This document shows, piece by piece, positions 1-10,893 of a DNA stretch of 64,000 nt. The notes beneath the pieces were generated by a model. That model did not search any database, had not been told where the DNA came from, and saw nothing but the letters and a program-made list of their open reading frames with translations. Within the stretch, counting starts at the first letter, position 1. Each line of letters starts with the position of its first letter. The translations under genes and the position numbers were made by a program. The DNA comes from Bacillus sp. CGMCC 1.16541 (GTDB lineage Bacteria; Bacillota; Bacilli; Bacillales; Bacillaceae_H): the NCBI RefSeq assembly GCF_003184905.1, contig NZ_QFRU01000001.1:124001-188000 (forward strand), given 5' to 3'.

Positions 1-306
1 CTTAGCAGGATGTTCCCGCCAATAGTCTAACGTTTTTTTCGCTAATCGTTTTTCCACACTTCTCGCTCGATTGTAAAATACATTCCCCTTTTGAACCGCT
101 TCAAACGAATAGTTGCCTCCTTGTACTTGATAAATCACTTGTGGTACCGTCTTTAGACCTTTAAAATCTAAGCAATTCGCTTTTAACCGATTGACGATGA
201 CATTGCCAACCATCAGCATGCCTTGTTTCCCTTCGCCTTCTGCTTCTGCTCTCATCATCCGTGCGATTAACGCAACATCGCTATCTGTGTATTTAACCCT
301 TGCCAT
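1..306 (-). CDS. cwlJ: Spore cortex-lytic enzyme CwlJ (partial, 3' end outside window)
   Basis: The reverse strand encodes 102 codons starting MARVKYTDSDVALIARMMRA, read open to the window edge. The segment 'RAEAEGEGKQGMLMVGNVIVNRLKANC' is the N-terminal signature of the SleB/CwlJ cell-wall hydrolase family (Hydrolase_2). It closely resembles B. subtilis CwlJ, a 142-residue germination enzyme that degrades spore-cortex peptidoglycan. The Glu within RAEAEGEG is the expected catalytic region. The ATG at 304-306 is preceded by AGAGGTGAT at good spacing. About 40 C-terminal residues are missing only because the window ends. The gene marks the organism as an endospore former. Confidence 0.9.
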   Translation of the reverse strand, partial: MARVKYTDSDVALIARMMRAEAEGEGKQGMLMVGNVIVNRLKANCLDFKGLKTVPQVIYQVQGGNYSFEAVQKGNVFYNRARSVEKRLAKKTLDYWREHPAK

Positions 307-374
307 TTTTATCACCTCTAACAGCATTGTATTAACAGACACTTTTAAAGATGATAACCAAAGCTCGGTTTTAT

Positions 375-1379
<1,005 letters not shown>

Positions 1380-2432
1380 TTATCTTACGCCGAATCGAAA
1401 TGTTGTTTTTGCTTCATACGGAACGCCTGCTTCTACTTCAATTGAAGGAAAATGGCTGTGGTGAATCGCATCTGGTAATCCTTGCGTTTCAAAGCATACC
1501 CCTAAATAAGGACGGCACTCTACACCTCTCATTGTCGTTGATGGTAAAAAGTTGCCTGTGTACATGACTAGACCAACTTGATCAGTTTGAACGACCAACG
1601 TACGACCACTCTCACGATCAACAAGTTCAACCGTGTTATCTGCACCTTGTTGTAAGACGAACGGATGATCAAACCCGTTTCCAACTAGCTCGATTTGTGG
1701 ATGATTGGAGTGAATACCTGCTCCAATTGCTTGGAATTGTCTAAAATCAAACGGTGTTCCTTCCACATCTAAATACGCCCCTGTTGGGATGAGTTCCTCA
1801 TTCAGCTCTAAAAATTTCTCACTACTTAGTTTTAACTCATGCTCTTTTATATCTCGTTTCAAATCCCCGCTCAAATTGAAGTATGTATGGTTGGTCATAT
1901 TCAGTAACGTTTTTTGATCTGATAATCCGTGGTACGTCACGTGCAATTCATTGTGATTGGTTATCATATATGTCACTGTCAGCACAACCGTTCCTGGGTA
2001 ATTCTCTTCTCCATCAGGACTTATGTATGTAAAACGCACACCCACTTGATTGTCTTCTTCTATTATATCAGTTTTCCAAACGCGATGACTAACTCCTTTT
2101 GTTCCTCCATGAAGATGGTTGTTTCCATTGTTTTTCACAAGTTCATAATGCGCACCATCTAATTCAAATGAACCACCAGCGATACGTCCTGCTACTCGCC
2201 CAACGACCGCACCTAAATACGCAGGGTTTGGGAAGTACTCTTCGAGATGGTCATAGCCTAGTACCACATTCTCCACGTTTCCAAAGCGATCTGGTGTTAA
2301 AATTCGGGTAATGATGCATCCATAGTCTAAACACGTAACAGTCATTCCTTTATCATTTGTTAATGTATACTCATGAACATTCGTTTGTTCAATTGATCCT
2401 ATTACTTTTTTTGTTACGTTCATCTTTGACAC
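1380..2432 (-). CDS. galM: Aldose 1-epimerase (galactose mutarotase)
   Basis: The 350-residue product fits the GalM family. It interconverts the alpha and beta anomers of galactose so that beta-galactose released by beta-galactosidases can be used by galactokinase. Family features seen are NNHLHGGTKGVSHRVW (about 103-118) with an active-site His, NMTNHTYFNLSGD (about 178-190) with the second His, and a C-terminal FETQGLPDAIHHSHFPS segment with the catalytic Glu region. It lies between the repeat element at 2473-2781 and the LacI regulator. Its separation from galE by that repeat is the only large gap in the operon. Confidence 0.93.
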   Translation of the reverse strand: MSKMNVTKKVIGSIEQTNVHEYTLTNDKGMTVTCLDYGCIITRILTPDRFGNVENVVLGYDHLEEYFPNPAYLGAVVGRVAGRIAGGSFELDGAHYELVKNNGNNHLHGGTKGVSHRVWKTDIIEEDNQVGVRFTYISPDGEENYPGTVVLTVTYMITNHNELHVTYHGLSDQKTLLNMTNHTYFNLSGDLKRDIKEHELKLSSEKFLELNEELIPTGAYLDVEGTPFDFRQFQAIGAGIHSNHPQIELVGNGFDHPFVLQQGADNTVELVDRESGRTLVVQTDQVGLVMYTGNFLPSTTMRGVECRPYLGVCFETQGLPDAIHHSHFPSIEVEAGVPYEAKTTFRFGVR

Positions 2433-2472
2433 TCCTTTTCGCTAATTTCTTACAGTACCTATTTAGAAGAAA

Positions 2473-2781
2473 GAGAGTGGGACATAACGAAATGGTTCCT
2501 TCTCAAAAACAAACAATAACGTTTCTGTCATCGTTATGTTACAGCAACAAGTTCGTTTCATTTCGCTCCAGCCACTCGCTTTCCGCGGGGAGGAACCTGA
2601 GCCTCTTCGTTCCTGTTGGGTCTCAGCCTTTCCTCTATTTCCCGCAGGAGTCGAGTGTCCTACGCTCCATTCCACTATTTTTTTAAACTTGTTTTTTAAT
2701 CAAAAATATCCGAACTATAAATAGGATATAACTATAAATAGTTCGGATTTTTATCAACTGAAACACTTATGTCCCAGCCTC
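2473..2781. repeat. 309 bp MITE-like dispersed repeat, copy 1
   Basis: The ends form an imperfect 15 bp inverted repeat: GAGAGTGGGACATAA at 2473-2487 and the complement of GAGGCTGGGACATAA at 2767-2781 (13/15). The left ~230 bp is nearly identical to 45723-45957. Inside is a structured core containing CCCGCAGGAGTC and CACTCG (2573-2578) paired with CGAGTG (2652-2657). A terminator-like hairpin (ATCCGAACTAT at 2708-2718, complement at 2738-2748) has T-runs on both sides. There is no coding capacity. It sits between galE and galM and could weaken read-through to galM and the regulator. The ends resemble, from memory, those of IS1182/IS1272-type elements; this was not verified. Confidence 0.8.
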
Positions 2782-2788
2782 TTTGCTC

Positions 2789-3778
2789 TTACTCTTCATA
2801 TCCAGTTGGATGATGTTGATGCCAATTCCATGCGTCTTGAATAATTTTATGAACCGACGTACGTTTTGGCTCCCAACCTAGTACTTCTTTCGCTTTTGCA
2901 GAAGAAGCAATAAGTTTACTCGGATCACCTGCGCGTCTTTCACCGATTTGTGCTGGAATCGAATGACCTGTTACTTCACGAACGGCATCCACAATTTCTT
3001 TTACAGAGAAGCCTTGGCTGCTTCCTAAATTAAAGACATTACTTTCGCCACCGTCACGTAAGTAATTTAATGCTAAAAGATGAGCAGCAATTAAATCTTC
3101 AACATGAATGTAGTCTCGAATGCATGTACCATCTGGTGTGTCGTAGTCTTCACCAAAAATCGTAATATGCTCACGTTGTTCAAGTGCCACTTGTAAGATA
3201 ACCGGAATAAGATGCGTTTCTGGTGAGTGATCTTCTCCAATTTTCCCGTCTTCACGCGCACCCGCTACATTAAAGTAACGAAGTGATACATACTTCATCT
3301 CGTAAGCAGCGTCACACCACTTCATTAATTTTTCCATTGTTAACTTTGTTTCACCATACGTATTTGTAGGAACAGTCGGCATGTTCTCAGTAATTGGCAC
3401 AACTTCAGGCTCACCATACGTTGCAGCCGTTGATGAAAAGACAATTTTCTTCACACCAAACTCATTCATCACGTCTAAAAGCACTTGTGTTCCGTATACG
3501 TTGTTGTCAAAGTATTTGATTGGGTTTGTCATCGACTCTCCAACAAGTGAGTTTGCAGCAAAGTGTAAAACACCGTCGATTTGCTCTTTTGAAAACACAT
3601 CGCGTAAAAATGCTTTATCACGAATATCCCCTTCATAAAACGTTGCGTCTGGGTGAATCGCTCCTTTATGACCTGTTTGAAGATTGTCGACTACTACTAC
3701 TTTTTCATTTTGATCGATTAGTTGATAAACGGCATGTGAGCCAATGTAGCCTGCTCCACCTAATACTAAAATACTCAT
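2789..3778 (-). CDS. galE: UDP-glucose 4-epimerase
   Basis: This 329-residue short-chain dehydrogenase/reductase interconverts UDP-galactose and UDP-glucose in the Leloir pathway. The NAD-binding GGAGYIG glycine motif is at 7-13. The active-site Ser is in SSTAAT (115-120) and the YGETK catalytic Tyr/Lys are at 141 and 145, all as in bacterial GalE. Length is typical. The start codon overlaps the galK stop by 4 bp, so the two genes are likely translationally coupled. No galT follows, although galT is the usual neighbour in galKET clusters. Confidence 0.95.
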   Translation of the reverse strand: MSILVLGGAGYIGSHAVYQLIDQNEKVVVVDNLQTGHKGAIHPDATFYEGDIRDKAFLRDVFSKEQIDGVLHFAANSLVGESMTNPIKYFDNNVYGTQVLLDVMNEFGVKKIVFSSTAATYGEPEVVPITENMPTVPTNTYGETKLTMEKLMKWCDAAYEMKYVSLRYFNVAGAREDGKIGEDHSPETHLIPVILQVALEQREHITIFGEDYDTPDGTCIRDYIHVEDLIAAHLLALNYLRDGGESNVFNLGSSQGFSVKEIVDAVREVTGHSIPAQIGERRAGDPSKLIASSAKAKEVLGWEPKRTSVHKIIQDAWNWHQHHPTGYEE

Positions 3779-4959
3779 CCAACCATCGCCTCTCTTTTTA
3801 ATTCTTTTGCTCCGTCTCCGATGCTTGCTTCATAAAATGTCGCTTCATACCCGATTTTCTCTCGGTATTCGTTCCCCACTTTTTCAATGAACTCTTCTAC
3901 ATGTAGCTTGTCCACAATAGCAATGGCACAGCCACCGAAGCCTGCTCCTGTCATACGTGCACCAACCACACCTGTTTGTTTCCATGCGACTTCAACTAAT
4001 GTATCGAGTTCAACTCCCGTTACTTCATAATCGTCACGAAGGGAACGATGAGAAGCATTCATTAATTCTCCAAAGTGGTAAAGGTCATGGCGTTTTAGCG
4101 CCTCAATCGCTTCTAACGTACGTCTACTTTCATAGACTGCATGCTTCGCACGTTTTACCAAAGTTTCATTCGTAATGACATGCTGATGTGCGTCAAACTG
4201 TTCTTCTGTTAACTCGCCTAACGCTTCAATATCAAGAATTGTTTGAAGCTCTTTTAAAGCCGACTCACATTCACCGCGACGCTCATTGTATTTCGAATCA
4301 GCTAGTTCACGGCGCTTATTTGTATTCATGATTACAATGGAATGATCCTCTAGATTCATTGGTGCATATTCGTATTGTAACGTTTGGCAGTCTAATAGAA
4401 TGGCGTGATTTTCTTTGCCCATTCCAATCGCAAACTGATCCATAATGCCGCTGTTGACACCAATGAACTCATTTTCTACTTGCTTCCCAATCTTCACTAA
4501 ATCGAGACGGTCAAGGTGAAGTTGAAACAATTCTTCTAGTAAAATACCTGTCACAAGTTCAATCGAAGCGGATGAAGACAATCCTGCACCGTTCGGAATT
4601 GTACCATGATAAATGACATCAAGTCCATTTGTAATGGAATGGCCGTGCTTTTTTAAATAGGCAATCATTCCTTTCGGATAGTTCGCCCAGTCATGTCCTT
4701 TTTGATACTCAAGGTCATTGAGGGAAAACTCAATGACCCCTTTCTCTTGGAAATTAACCGAATATAAGCGGATAAGATTGTCATCTCGCTTACGCGCAAG
4801 CGCAGTTGTACCAAATGTAATCGCACAAGGAAACACATGTCCACCGTTATAATCCGTATGCTCACCAATTAAATTGATACGACCTGGTGCGAAGAACACG
4901 CGGTAGTCATCATATTGAAATATGTCCACAAACGTGTCGGCTAGCTCACGATCATTCAT
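3775..4959 (-). CDS. galK: Galactokinase
   Basis: The 394-residue GHMP-family kinase phosphorylates galactose to galactose-1-phosphate with ATP. It shows the galactokinase signature [19 protein letters not shown] (about 27-45), the GHMP ATP-binding motif [11 protein letters not shown] (about 123-133) and the C-terminal motif [15 protein letters not shown] (about 337-351). Length matches the family (about 390). Its 5' end overlaps the GH42 gene by 8 bp and its 3' end overlaps galE by 4 bp, giving a tightly packed catabolic operon. Confidence 0.95.
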   Translation of the reverse strand: MNDRELADTFVDIFQYDDYRVFFAPGRINLIGEHTDYNGGHVFPCAITFGTTALARKRDDNLIRLYSVNFQEKGVIEFSLNDLEYQKGHDWANYPKGMIAYLKKHGHSITNGLDVIYHGTIPNGAGLSSSASIELVTGILLEELFQLHLDRLDLVKIGKQVENEFIGVNSGIMDQFAIGMGKENHAILLDCQTLQYEYAPMNLEDHSIVIMNTNKRRELADSKYNERRGECESALKELQTILDIEALGELTEEQFDAHQHVITNETLVKRAKHAVYESRRTLEAIEALKRHDLYHFGELMNASHRSLRDDYEVTGVELDTLVEVAWKQTGVVGARMTGAGFGGCAIAIVDKLHVEEFIEKVGNEYREKIGYEATFYEASIGDGAKELKREAMVG

Positions 4960-6925
4960 GAAGCTCGCCTCCTTCTTCTACTTTAAAGATAACAGACTCA
5001 TAAGGCTGTAATGTACGACCGTTAAAGCTCTCTTCATATCCGTTATGATTAATTACAACCACATATGTTTCATCGCCAACAACACGGCGAACGGCTTCGA
5101 CACCTTCACTCGTTTCCATCGTTTGAAGCGCTACGTCTTTGGCGATTTCTTCAGCAATGGTACAAAGTGTATCAACTTCAACACCGCCACCTACATAGTA
5201 CGCTTTTCCTTTACCGAATTCATTGACTGTGATGCATGAATATTCGCTATAGAAATAGTCATTGTACTGATACAGCGTTTGTGCTGTCGTTGGACGTACA
5301 ATGTCTCTCCATACTGTACAAGAACTTTCATCACCTGTAGGCGATACAATCGAAACAGATTGTCCTTCGTGTAGAGATTCTGCTTCTTCAACTTCAATTC
5401 CTAACATGTCTGATAGCGTTCCTGGCGACATCACACCAAATGGAATGTTGTTGTATTCATCTTTTACACCTGCACGATACGAAACAATAACTGTTCCACC
5501 GTTTTTCGTAAATTCTTCTAGACGTTGTGCAAGCTCTGGTTTCACCCTTTTCATCACCGGTACAACCACCACTTTGTACTGTGAGAAATCATGGTCGTAG
5601 CGAATGACATCAATCGATGCATTTTGACGGTGAAATGGTTCGTATAAACGGACAAGCTCTTTTGTAAAGTTGAACATTGAACTTTGACGTTGAGCTCTCC
5701 ATGACCATACGTTATCAAAATCATATAAAACCGCTACTTCTGCTTGCATTGGAGCATCAAACACATGCTCATACTCACGAATATGATGGAAGAATTCTTG
5801 CACTTCATTATACTTTCTTGTTTTCTTATTATTTGCATCGACAATTCCTAAGCAATATTGCTCTGCTCCGCGGTTCATCCCTCTCCAGCGGAAGTAAAGC
5901 ATATTTGTACAACCGTGTGCGAACGCGTGATATGACCATGCTTTCGCTTGATTTGGTCTTGGTAAATAACCGATGACATCATGACCTTGTGCTCCCATTA
6001 ATTGTTCAACAATCCAGAAGTTTTCTTTCTTCAAGCCACGAACAAAATCAAGTGATGCTGATAACTCTGCTGGTGTGACAGGCTCTTTTAAGCCCCCCCA
6101 TACTGGATAGTTATCATACGATACATAATCTAAATCACGTGTAAATTCATTATGGTCAAACCACTTATCAAAGAATCCACCTGGTAAGTTTGTTGTAACC
6201 GTTTGATGGTCACCTTTGATTCCTTTTACAAGGTTAATATGTTGTAAAGCAAATTGACTTAATGAATATGAACGGAATCGTGCCCAGTCAGATAATAATG
6301 ATGGATTATGAACAGTGATTGTTTTCTTTGGTACTGGAATCTCTGAAAAGTCATTGTACGTTTGACCCCAGAAAATCGTCCCCCACTTTTCATTTAACTC
6401 ATCGATTGTTTGATACTTTTTCTCTAAAAATGTTTGGAAGTCGGCGTGACACTGTCCGCAATAACACATATCACTGCCTTCGTGACCAAACTCGTTATCA
6501 ATTTGCCATGCGATGATCGCTTCTTCATCTTTATAGTGATTCACTACTTTTTCTGCAATTCTTAACGAGTATTCTTGATACACGCGAGAGTTATAGCAAT
6601 ATTGACGACGTCCACCAAAGGCCATCTTTTGTCCATTTTCATCTTCAATAAAGATACTTGGGTGCTTTTTCGCTAACCATGCTGGGAATGTAGCAGTTGG
6701 TGTTCCGAACATCACCTTAAAGTCATATTGCTTGATCTTTTCAATGGCTGCATCAAAGAATGAAAAGTCAAATTGTCCTTCTTCTTTCTCCATTAAATGC
6801 CATGCAAATTCACCAATACGAACGATGTTAACGCCCATTTCTTTCATTCTTGTTAAATCGTCTTCCATTAAATTTAAATCCCAATGTTCTGGATAGTAGT
6901 CTACGCCTAAATACATGTTATTCAC
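4952..6925 (-). CDS. GH42 beta-galactosidase
   Basis: The 657-residue protein has the GH42 layout: TIM barrel (1-about 390), trimerisation domain and small C-terminal beta domain. The opening MYLGVDYYPEHW and the segment NIVRIGEFAW are typical. The acid/base Glu is E145 in DNEFGHEG and the nucleophile is E307 in WIVEQLMGAQ. Cys110, Cys154, Cys156 and Cys159 match the Zn cluster of thermophilic and Bacillus GH42 enzymes. No signal peptide is seen, so it acts on imported galactosides in the cytoplasm. It overlaps the GH36 gene by 8 bp. It resembles GanA/BgaA-type enzymes that split beta-1,4 galacto-oligosaccharides. Confidence 0.93.
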   Translation of the reverse strand: MNNMYLGVDYYPEHWDLNLMEDDLTRMKEMGVNIVRIGEFAWHLMEKEEGQFDFSFFDAAIEKIKQYDFKVMFGTPTATFPAWLAKKHPSIFIEDENGQKMAFGGRRQYCYNSRVYQEYSLRIAEKVVNHYKDEEAIIAWQIDNEFGHEGSDMCYCGQCHADFQTFLEKKYQTIDELNEKWGTIFWGQTYNDFSEIPVPKKTITVHNPSLLSDWARFRSYSLSQFALQHINLVKGIKGDHQTVTTNLPGGFFDKWFDHNEFTRDLDYVSYDNYPVWGGLKEPVTPAELSASLDFVRGLKKENFWIVEQLMGAQGHDVIGYLPRPNQAKAWSYHAFAHGCTNMLYFRWRGMNRGAEQYCLGIVDANNKKTRKYNEVQEFFHHIREYEHVFDAPMQAEVAVLYDFDNVWSWRAQRQSSMFNFTKELVRLYEPFHRQNASIDVIRYDHDFSQYKVVVVPVMKRVKPELAQRLEEFTKNGGTVIVSYRAGVKDEYNNIPFGVMSPGTLSDMLGIEVEEAESLHEGQSVSIVSPTGDESSCTVWRDIVRPTTAQTLYQYNDYFYSEYSCITVNEFGKGKAYYVGGGVEVDTLCTIAEEIAKDVALQTMETSEGVEAVRRVVGDETYVVVINHNGYEESFNGRTLQPYESVIFKVEEGGELHE

Positions 6926-9149
6926 CTCGTTGTGTAATGTAGAAAATCTGTGATTGATAGTCTCCGCCTCGTTTTGCTTGCGAGCCGTTTACCCCATTAA
7001 ATTCAGTTGGAAGCTGAATCCCTACTTGTACTAATTCATCTCCATAGAATGTTCCGTCAAATCCTTCAATTTCATATTCCACTTCTTCATTCAATCCAAC
7101 AAGCGGAAGAGTTTGTTGTGTTTTATTTGTTGGAGTTGCTAATACTTTATACCAACCTACTAATGCTTCTGATTGATCTTGACTCACAACCATCCATGCT
7201 GTTTCATTATGGTCGAATGGACTTTGCAAGCGATAGAAGTTGCCTTCACGAATGAGAGCACGATGCTTTTTATAAAAATTGATTTGCTTTTTAACCACTT
7301 CTTTTTCTTCGTCAGGCATTTCAATTGGGTTTAACTCATAGCCAAATGTCCCAAAGTATGCCGTGTTTGCTCTTGTTTCAAGCGGTGTGACACGTAATGT
7401 TTGATGATTTGGTACAGCGGATACGTGTGAACCGATGCTATAAAGTGGATACGCAAACGATGTTCCGTATTGAATCTTTAAGCGTTCTACCGCGTCTGTA
7501 TCATCACTTGCCCATGCTTGAGGAGCATAATGTAACAGCGCTGCATCAAAGCGACCGCCACCTCCTGCGCATGACTCGAATAAAACATTTGGATAAGCAG
7601 TCGTTAAACGCTCATATAGGTTATATACCCCTAAAATATAGCGATGGAAAAACTCACCCTGTTGATCCGCTTCTAATCCAATTGAATAAGCTTCCGTAAT
7701 GTTTCGGTTCATGTCCCATTTTATATAAGAAAGGCCTGTTTTTTCAATGATACCTGCCATTTTGTCATACAAGTAGTCAACCACTTCATTGTTTGAAAAA
7801 TTGAGCACAAGCTGGTTGCGTCCAAGTGTTTGTGGTGCACCAGGTGTATGGATCGCCCAATCTGGATTCTCGTTATAAAGCTCACTAACAGGATTAATCA
7901 TTTCAGGTTCAAACCATAAACCAAACTGTAAGCCAAGCTCATTAATTCGCTTTGAAACACTTTCTAATCCATTTGGTAACTTGGCACGATCTTCCCACCA
8001 ATCACCTAATGATGTTGTATCATTATCACGTTTCCCAAACCAGCCGTCATCTAACACAAATAATTCAACGCCTAGCTTCTTCGCTTCTGCTGCAATATCA
8101 ACTAGCTTTTCTTCATCAAAGTTAAAATACGTCGCTTCCCAGTTATTAATTAAAATTGGACGGTCTGCTTGCTTCCATTGTTCACGAATAAGCTGTTGAC
8201 GATACACATGATGAAAAGCTTGGCTCATGCCATTTAACCCTTCATTTGAATAAGTCATGACCACTTCTGGAGCTTGAAACGCTTCACCTGCTTTTAACTT
8301 CCATTCAAAGCGAAACGGATGAATACCCATTGTCAAACGTGACACATCGTAATGATCCACTTCAACTTGCGCTAAGAAATTACTGCTATACACGAAATTA
8401 AATCCGTATGCTTCTCCTGTATGCTCCGTTGTATGTGGGCGACGAAGAGCTAAAAATGGGTTTTGATGATGCGAACTTGCCCCTCTTACACTTGAAACGG
8501 ATTGAATGCCTGTTTGAAGAGGTCGCTCGACAACATGACGCTCTCTTGACCATGCTCCTGACAATTGGATCATCGTAAAGTCTTTGTCCGCAAAATCAAC
8601 CGACGCACTCATCATGCGCTCAATGTGTAGTGCTTCTGTTCCATAGTTCATCATTTTTGCACTTCGTGTCACAACTGGATGATTAGCAAATATTGTGTAA
8701 TACAACTGCAACTCTGCTTTTAATCGATCATCTTTTAAGCTAATGATTAACGTTTCTGCTTCATCATCCGATGCGTACGTCGCTGGTAGCCCGTTTAATG
8801 TTGGTTTTCCTGCAATTACACGATACGAATCGTACTGAAAGTTGGTAATATGACTACCATCTTGTGCACGTAAGCTAATCGCTGGTTCGCGGAAATCTGA
8901 TGTTCCATAACTTGGGTATTCTTGACGAGCAGTTTCTAAGCTAAATGCAGGGTCATCGGCATATAAGTGACAGCTCGCAGCCGTTGACACATCATATCGT
9001 TGTAGATGAGAAAAATCAGCACGATGACGAAGCCCTTTTCCGTAATACAGGTGACCTAGCTGATTATTCTTCATTACATGAAACACGTAACTCACTTGGC
9101 CATTCGTTAAATGAAACTGTTTCGTTTCTTCATTAATATGAATCAGCAT
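6918..9149 (-). CDS. GH36 alpha-galactosidase
   Basis: The 743-residue enzyme hydrolyses terminal alpha-galactose from raffinose- or melibiose-type sugars. It has an N-terminal beta-supersandwich, a catalytic barrel (about 325-640) and a C-terminal beta domain. Key motifs are ELFVLDDGWFG (about 362-372), IKWDMNR with nucleophile D479, and SCAGGGGRFD plus WASDDTDAVERLKIQYG with the predicted acid/base D549. There is no signal peptide, so it is intracellular. It lies 12 bp after the GH35 gene and overlaps the GH42 gene, so it is co-expressed with the beta-galactosidases. The operon can thus attack both anomers of galactoside. Confidence 0.93.
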   Translation of the reverse strand: MLIHINEETKQFHLTNGQVSYVFHVMKNNQLGHLYYGKGLRHRADFSHLQRYDVSTAASCHLYADDPAFSLETARQEYPSYGTSDFREPAISLRAQDGSHITNFQYDSYRVIAGKPTLNGLPATYASDDEAETLIISLKDDRLKAELQLYYTIFANHPVVTRSAKMMNYGTEALHIERMMSASVDFADKDFTMIQLSGAWSRERHVVERPLQTGIQSVSSVRGASSHHQNPFLALRRPHTTEHTGEAYGFNFVYSSNFLAQVEVDHYDVSRLTMGIHPFRFEWKLKAGEAFQAPEVVMTYSNEGLNGMSQAFHHVYRQQLIREQWKQADRPILINNWEATYFNFDEEKLVDIAAEAKKLGVELFVLDDGWFGKRDNDTTSLGDWWEDRAKLPNGLESVSKRINELGLQFGLWFEPEMINPVSELYNENPDWAIHTPGAPQTLGRNQLVLNFSNNEVVDYLYDKMAGIIEKTGLSYIKWDMNRNITEAYSIGLEADQQGEFFHRYILGVYNLYERLTTAYPNVLFESCAGGGGRFDAALLHYAPQAWASDDTDAVERLKIQYGTSFAYPLYSIGSHVSAVPNHQTLRVTPLETRANTAYFGTFGYELNPIEMPDEEKEVVKKQINFYKKHRALIREGNFYRLQSPFDHNETAWMVVSQDQSEALVGWYKVLATPTNKTQQTLPLVGLNEEVEYEIEGFDGTFYGDELVQVGIQLPTEFNGVNGSQAKRGGDYQSQIFYITQRGE

Positions 9150-9161
9150 ACTCTCTCTCCT

Positions 9162-10883
9162 CTAGCCTAGTTTCGGTGTATCAATAAATGTAATTTCGTT
9201 CGTTTCATTTCCTTCTAATTCAAACACGATGACTTCGTTTGTACCTTGCTTTAATAAAGGTCCAGGTACGTATAGGGTTTCTTGCGGACCAACCGACCAG
9301 TAGCGACCAAGATTGATACCATTTATAAACACATTCCCTTTTGTCCATCCTTTTAACTGAACGAATGTATCAGCTTGTTCATTCACTTCAAGTGTGCCTC
9401 GATAAAATTTCGGATAACGCTCATCTGTTCCTTCATTAAACAGTGTTGGCAACGTCGTTAGTTCAATCGGATACATCTCCCAATGAAAGACGTATTGGTT
9501 ATTCATCCATAAAGGACCAATGATTCCTTTGGCGTCTTTTAAGTGCTTTCCGTAATTCACACGACCCATGTTTTCAACTAGAAGCTCAATGACATTGTCT
9601 TCTTTCGTTAACGAAAGAGAAACCATTTTCTCTTCATCATTTCGGTAGATTGTTTGTTGATAGATACCGTTTACGTAGACGAAAGCACGATCTCGGATTG
9701 GCGTAATATCAAGCTTCACTTCTCCTTTAAATGAGACCGATGTTTTATACAACGTAAAACCGAAATTCTGATGCAGTTGCTCCATCGAAAGCGGATAAGC
9801 ACTCACTACTTTTTCACTTATGGAAGAAAGTGTGTCAAACAAACTCACTTGTTCGCTTAGTTCAACGGTTCCATATGCGTTCTTTTTGATTTCTGGAATC
9901 TCTACTTCTGGAAGTTCAACATACCGGCGCATCACATCTTTTACTTTCTCATACTTATCTGTGAAATCTCCTGACTCCGTTAGCAACGCATCATAGTCAT
10001 AGCTTGTAATGGTTGGAGAATACGTTTCATAATGATTCGCTCCGTTATAAAACCCAAAGTTTGTTCCGCCATGGAACATGTAAAAGTTAACAGAGGCACC
10101 CACTTTCAACATATCATCAAGCACTTTGGCGACATCTTCTCCATCCCGTGTATGGTGCTCTCCACCCCAGTGATCAAACCATCCAATCCAAAACTCTGCA
10201 CACAACTTTGGTGAACCCGGTTTATAATCTTCTAACTTTTGAAACGCTTCGTTCGAACGCGAGCCAAAGTTTAACGTCGTTAATACATCGGGTAACGAAC
10301 CACTTTGTATCATCTCTGGTCCATCTGATGTGAATAAAAGAACATCAATTCCTCGACTGACAAGTGCTTCTTTCATAAAAGTAAGGTAGTTCTCATCGTT
10401 TCCATATCCACCGTATTCATTTTCAATTTGTACCGCAATTACAGGGCCACCGTTTGTAGACAGATGCGGAACAATCTTTGGAAGTAATACATCATAATAA
10501 TCATCCAAGTGTTTTAGATAAGATGGATGAGAACAGCGTAGCTCCACGTCTTTTTCTTTTAATAACCATCCTGGTAAACCACCAAACTCCCACTCTGCAC
10601 AAATATAAGGAGAAGGACGCACAATGACATACAGCCCTATCTCTTCTGCTTTTTTAATAAAAGCTTCTAAGTCTGCTAAGCCCTCAAACTGAAATTCGCC
10701 TTTTTGCGGTTCATGCATGTTCCATGGAACATAGGTTTCAACCGTATTTAAGCCACATGCTTTCATTTTTAATAACCGATCTTCCCAATAGTCAGGAACA
10801 ATTCGAAAATAATGAAGTGCACCTGATAACAGTTGAAAAGGTTCATTGTTTAGTAAAAATTTACCCTCATTTACTTGAAGCAT
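9162..10883 (-). CDS. GH35 beta-galactosidase
   Basis: The 573-residue protein is a compact bacterial GH35 enzyme (BgaC-like). The barrel begins with FQLLSGALHYFRIVPDYW. The acid/base is E156 in QIENEYGGYG and the nucleophile E230 in KLCAEFWIGWFDHWG. Two beta-jelly-roll domains follow, ending with INGINLGRYWSVGPQETLYVP. There is no secretion signal, so its substrate is an imported oligosaccharide. GH35 enzymes of this size often prefer beta-1,3-galactosides, which would complement the GH42 enzyme; that preference is an inference. It starts 10 bp after the inner permease gene. Confidence 0.92.
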   Translation of the reverse strand: MLQVNEGKFLLNNEPFQLLSGALHYFRIVPDYWEDRLLKMKACGLNTVETYVPWNMHEPQKGEFQFEGLADLEAFIKKAEEIGLYVIVRPSPYICAEWEFGGLPGWLLKEKDVELRCSHPSYLKHLDDYYDVLLPKIVPHLSTNGGPVIAVQIENEYGGYGNDENYLTFMKEALVSRGIDVLLFTSDGPEMIQSGSLPDVLTTLNFGSRSNEAFQKLEDYKPGSPKLCAEFWIGWFDHWGGEHHTRDGEDVAKVLDDMLKVGASVNFYMFHGGTNFGFYNGANHYETYSPTITSYDYDALLTESGDFTDKYEKVKDVMRRYVELPEVEIPEIKKNAYGTVELSEQVSLFDTLSSISEKVVSAYPLSMEQLHQNFGFTLYKTSVSFKGEVKLDITPIRDRAFVYVNGIYQQTIYRNDEEKMVSLSLTKEDNVIELLVENMGRVNYGKHLKDAKGIIGPLWMNNQYVFHWEMYPIELTTLPTLFNEGTDERYPKFYRGTLEVNEQADTFVQLKGWTKGNVFINGINLGRYWSVGPQETLYVPGPLLKQGTNEVIVFELEGNETNEITFIDTPKLG

Positions 10884-10893
10884 AAGCCCCCTC

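Noticed and set aside
2463-2724. Short reading frames within the repeat element
   Set aside because: They change between the two copies, lack ribosome sites and coincide with paired structural segments.
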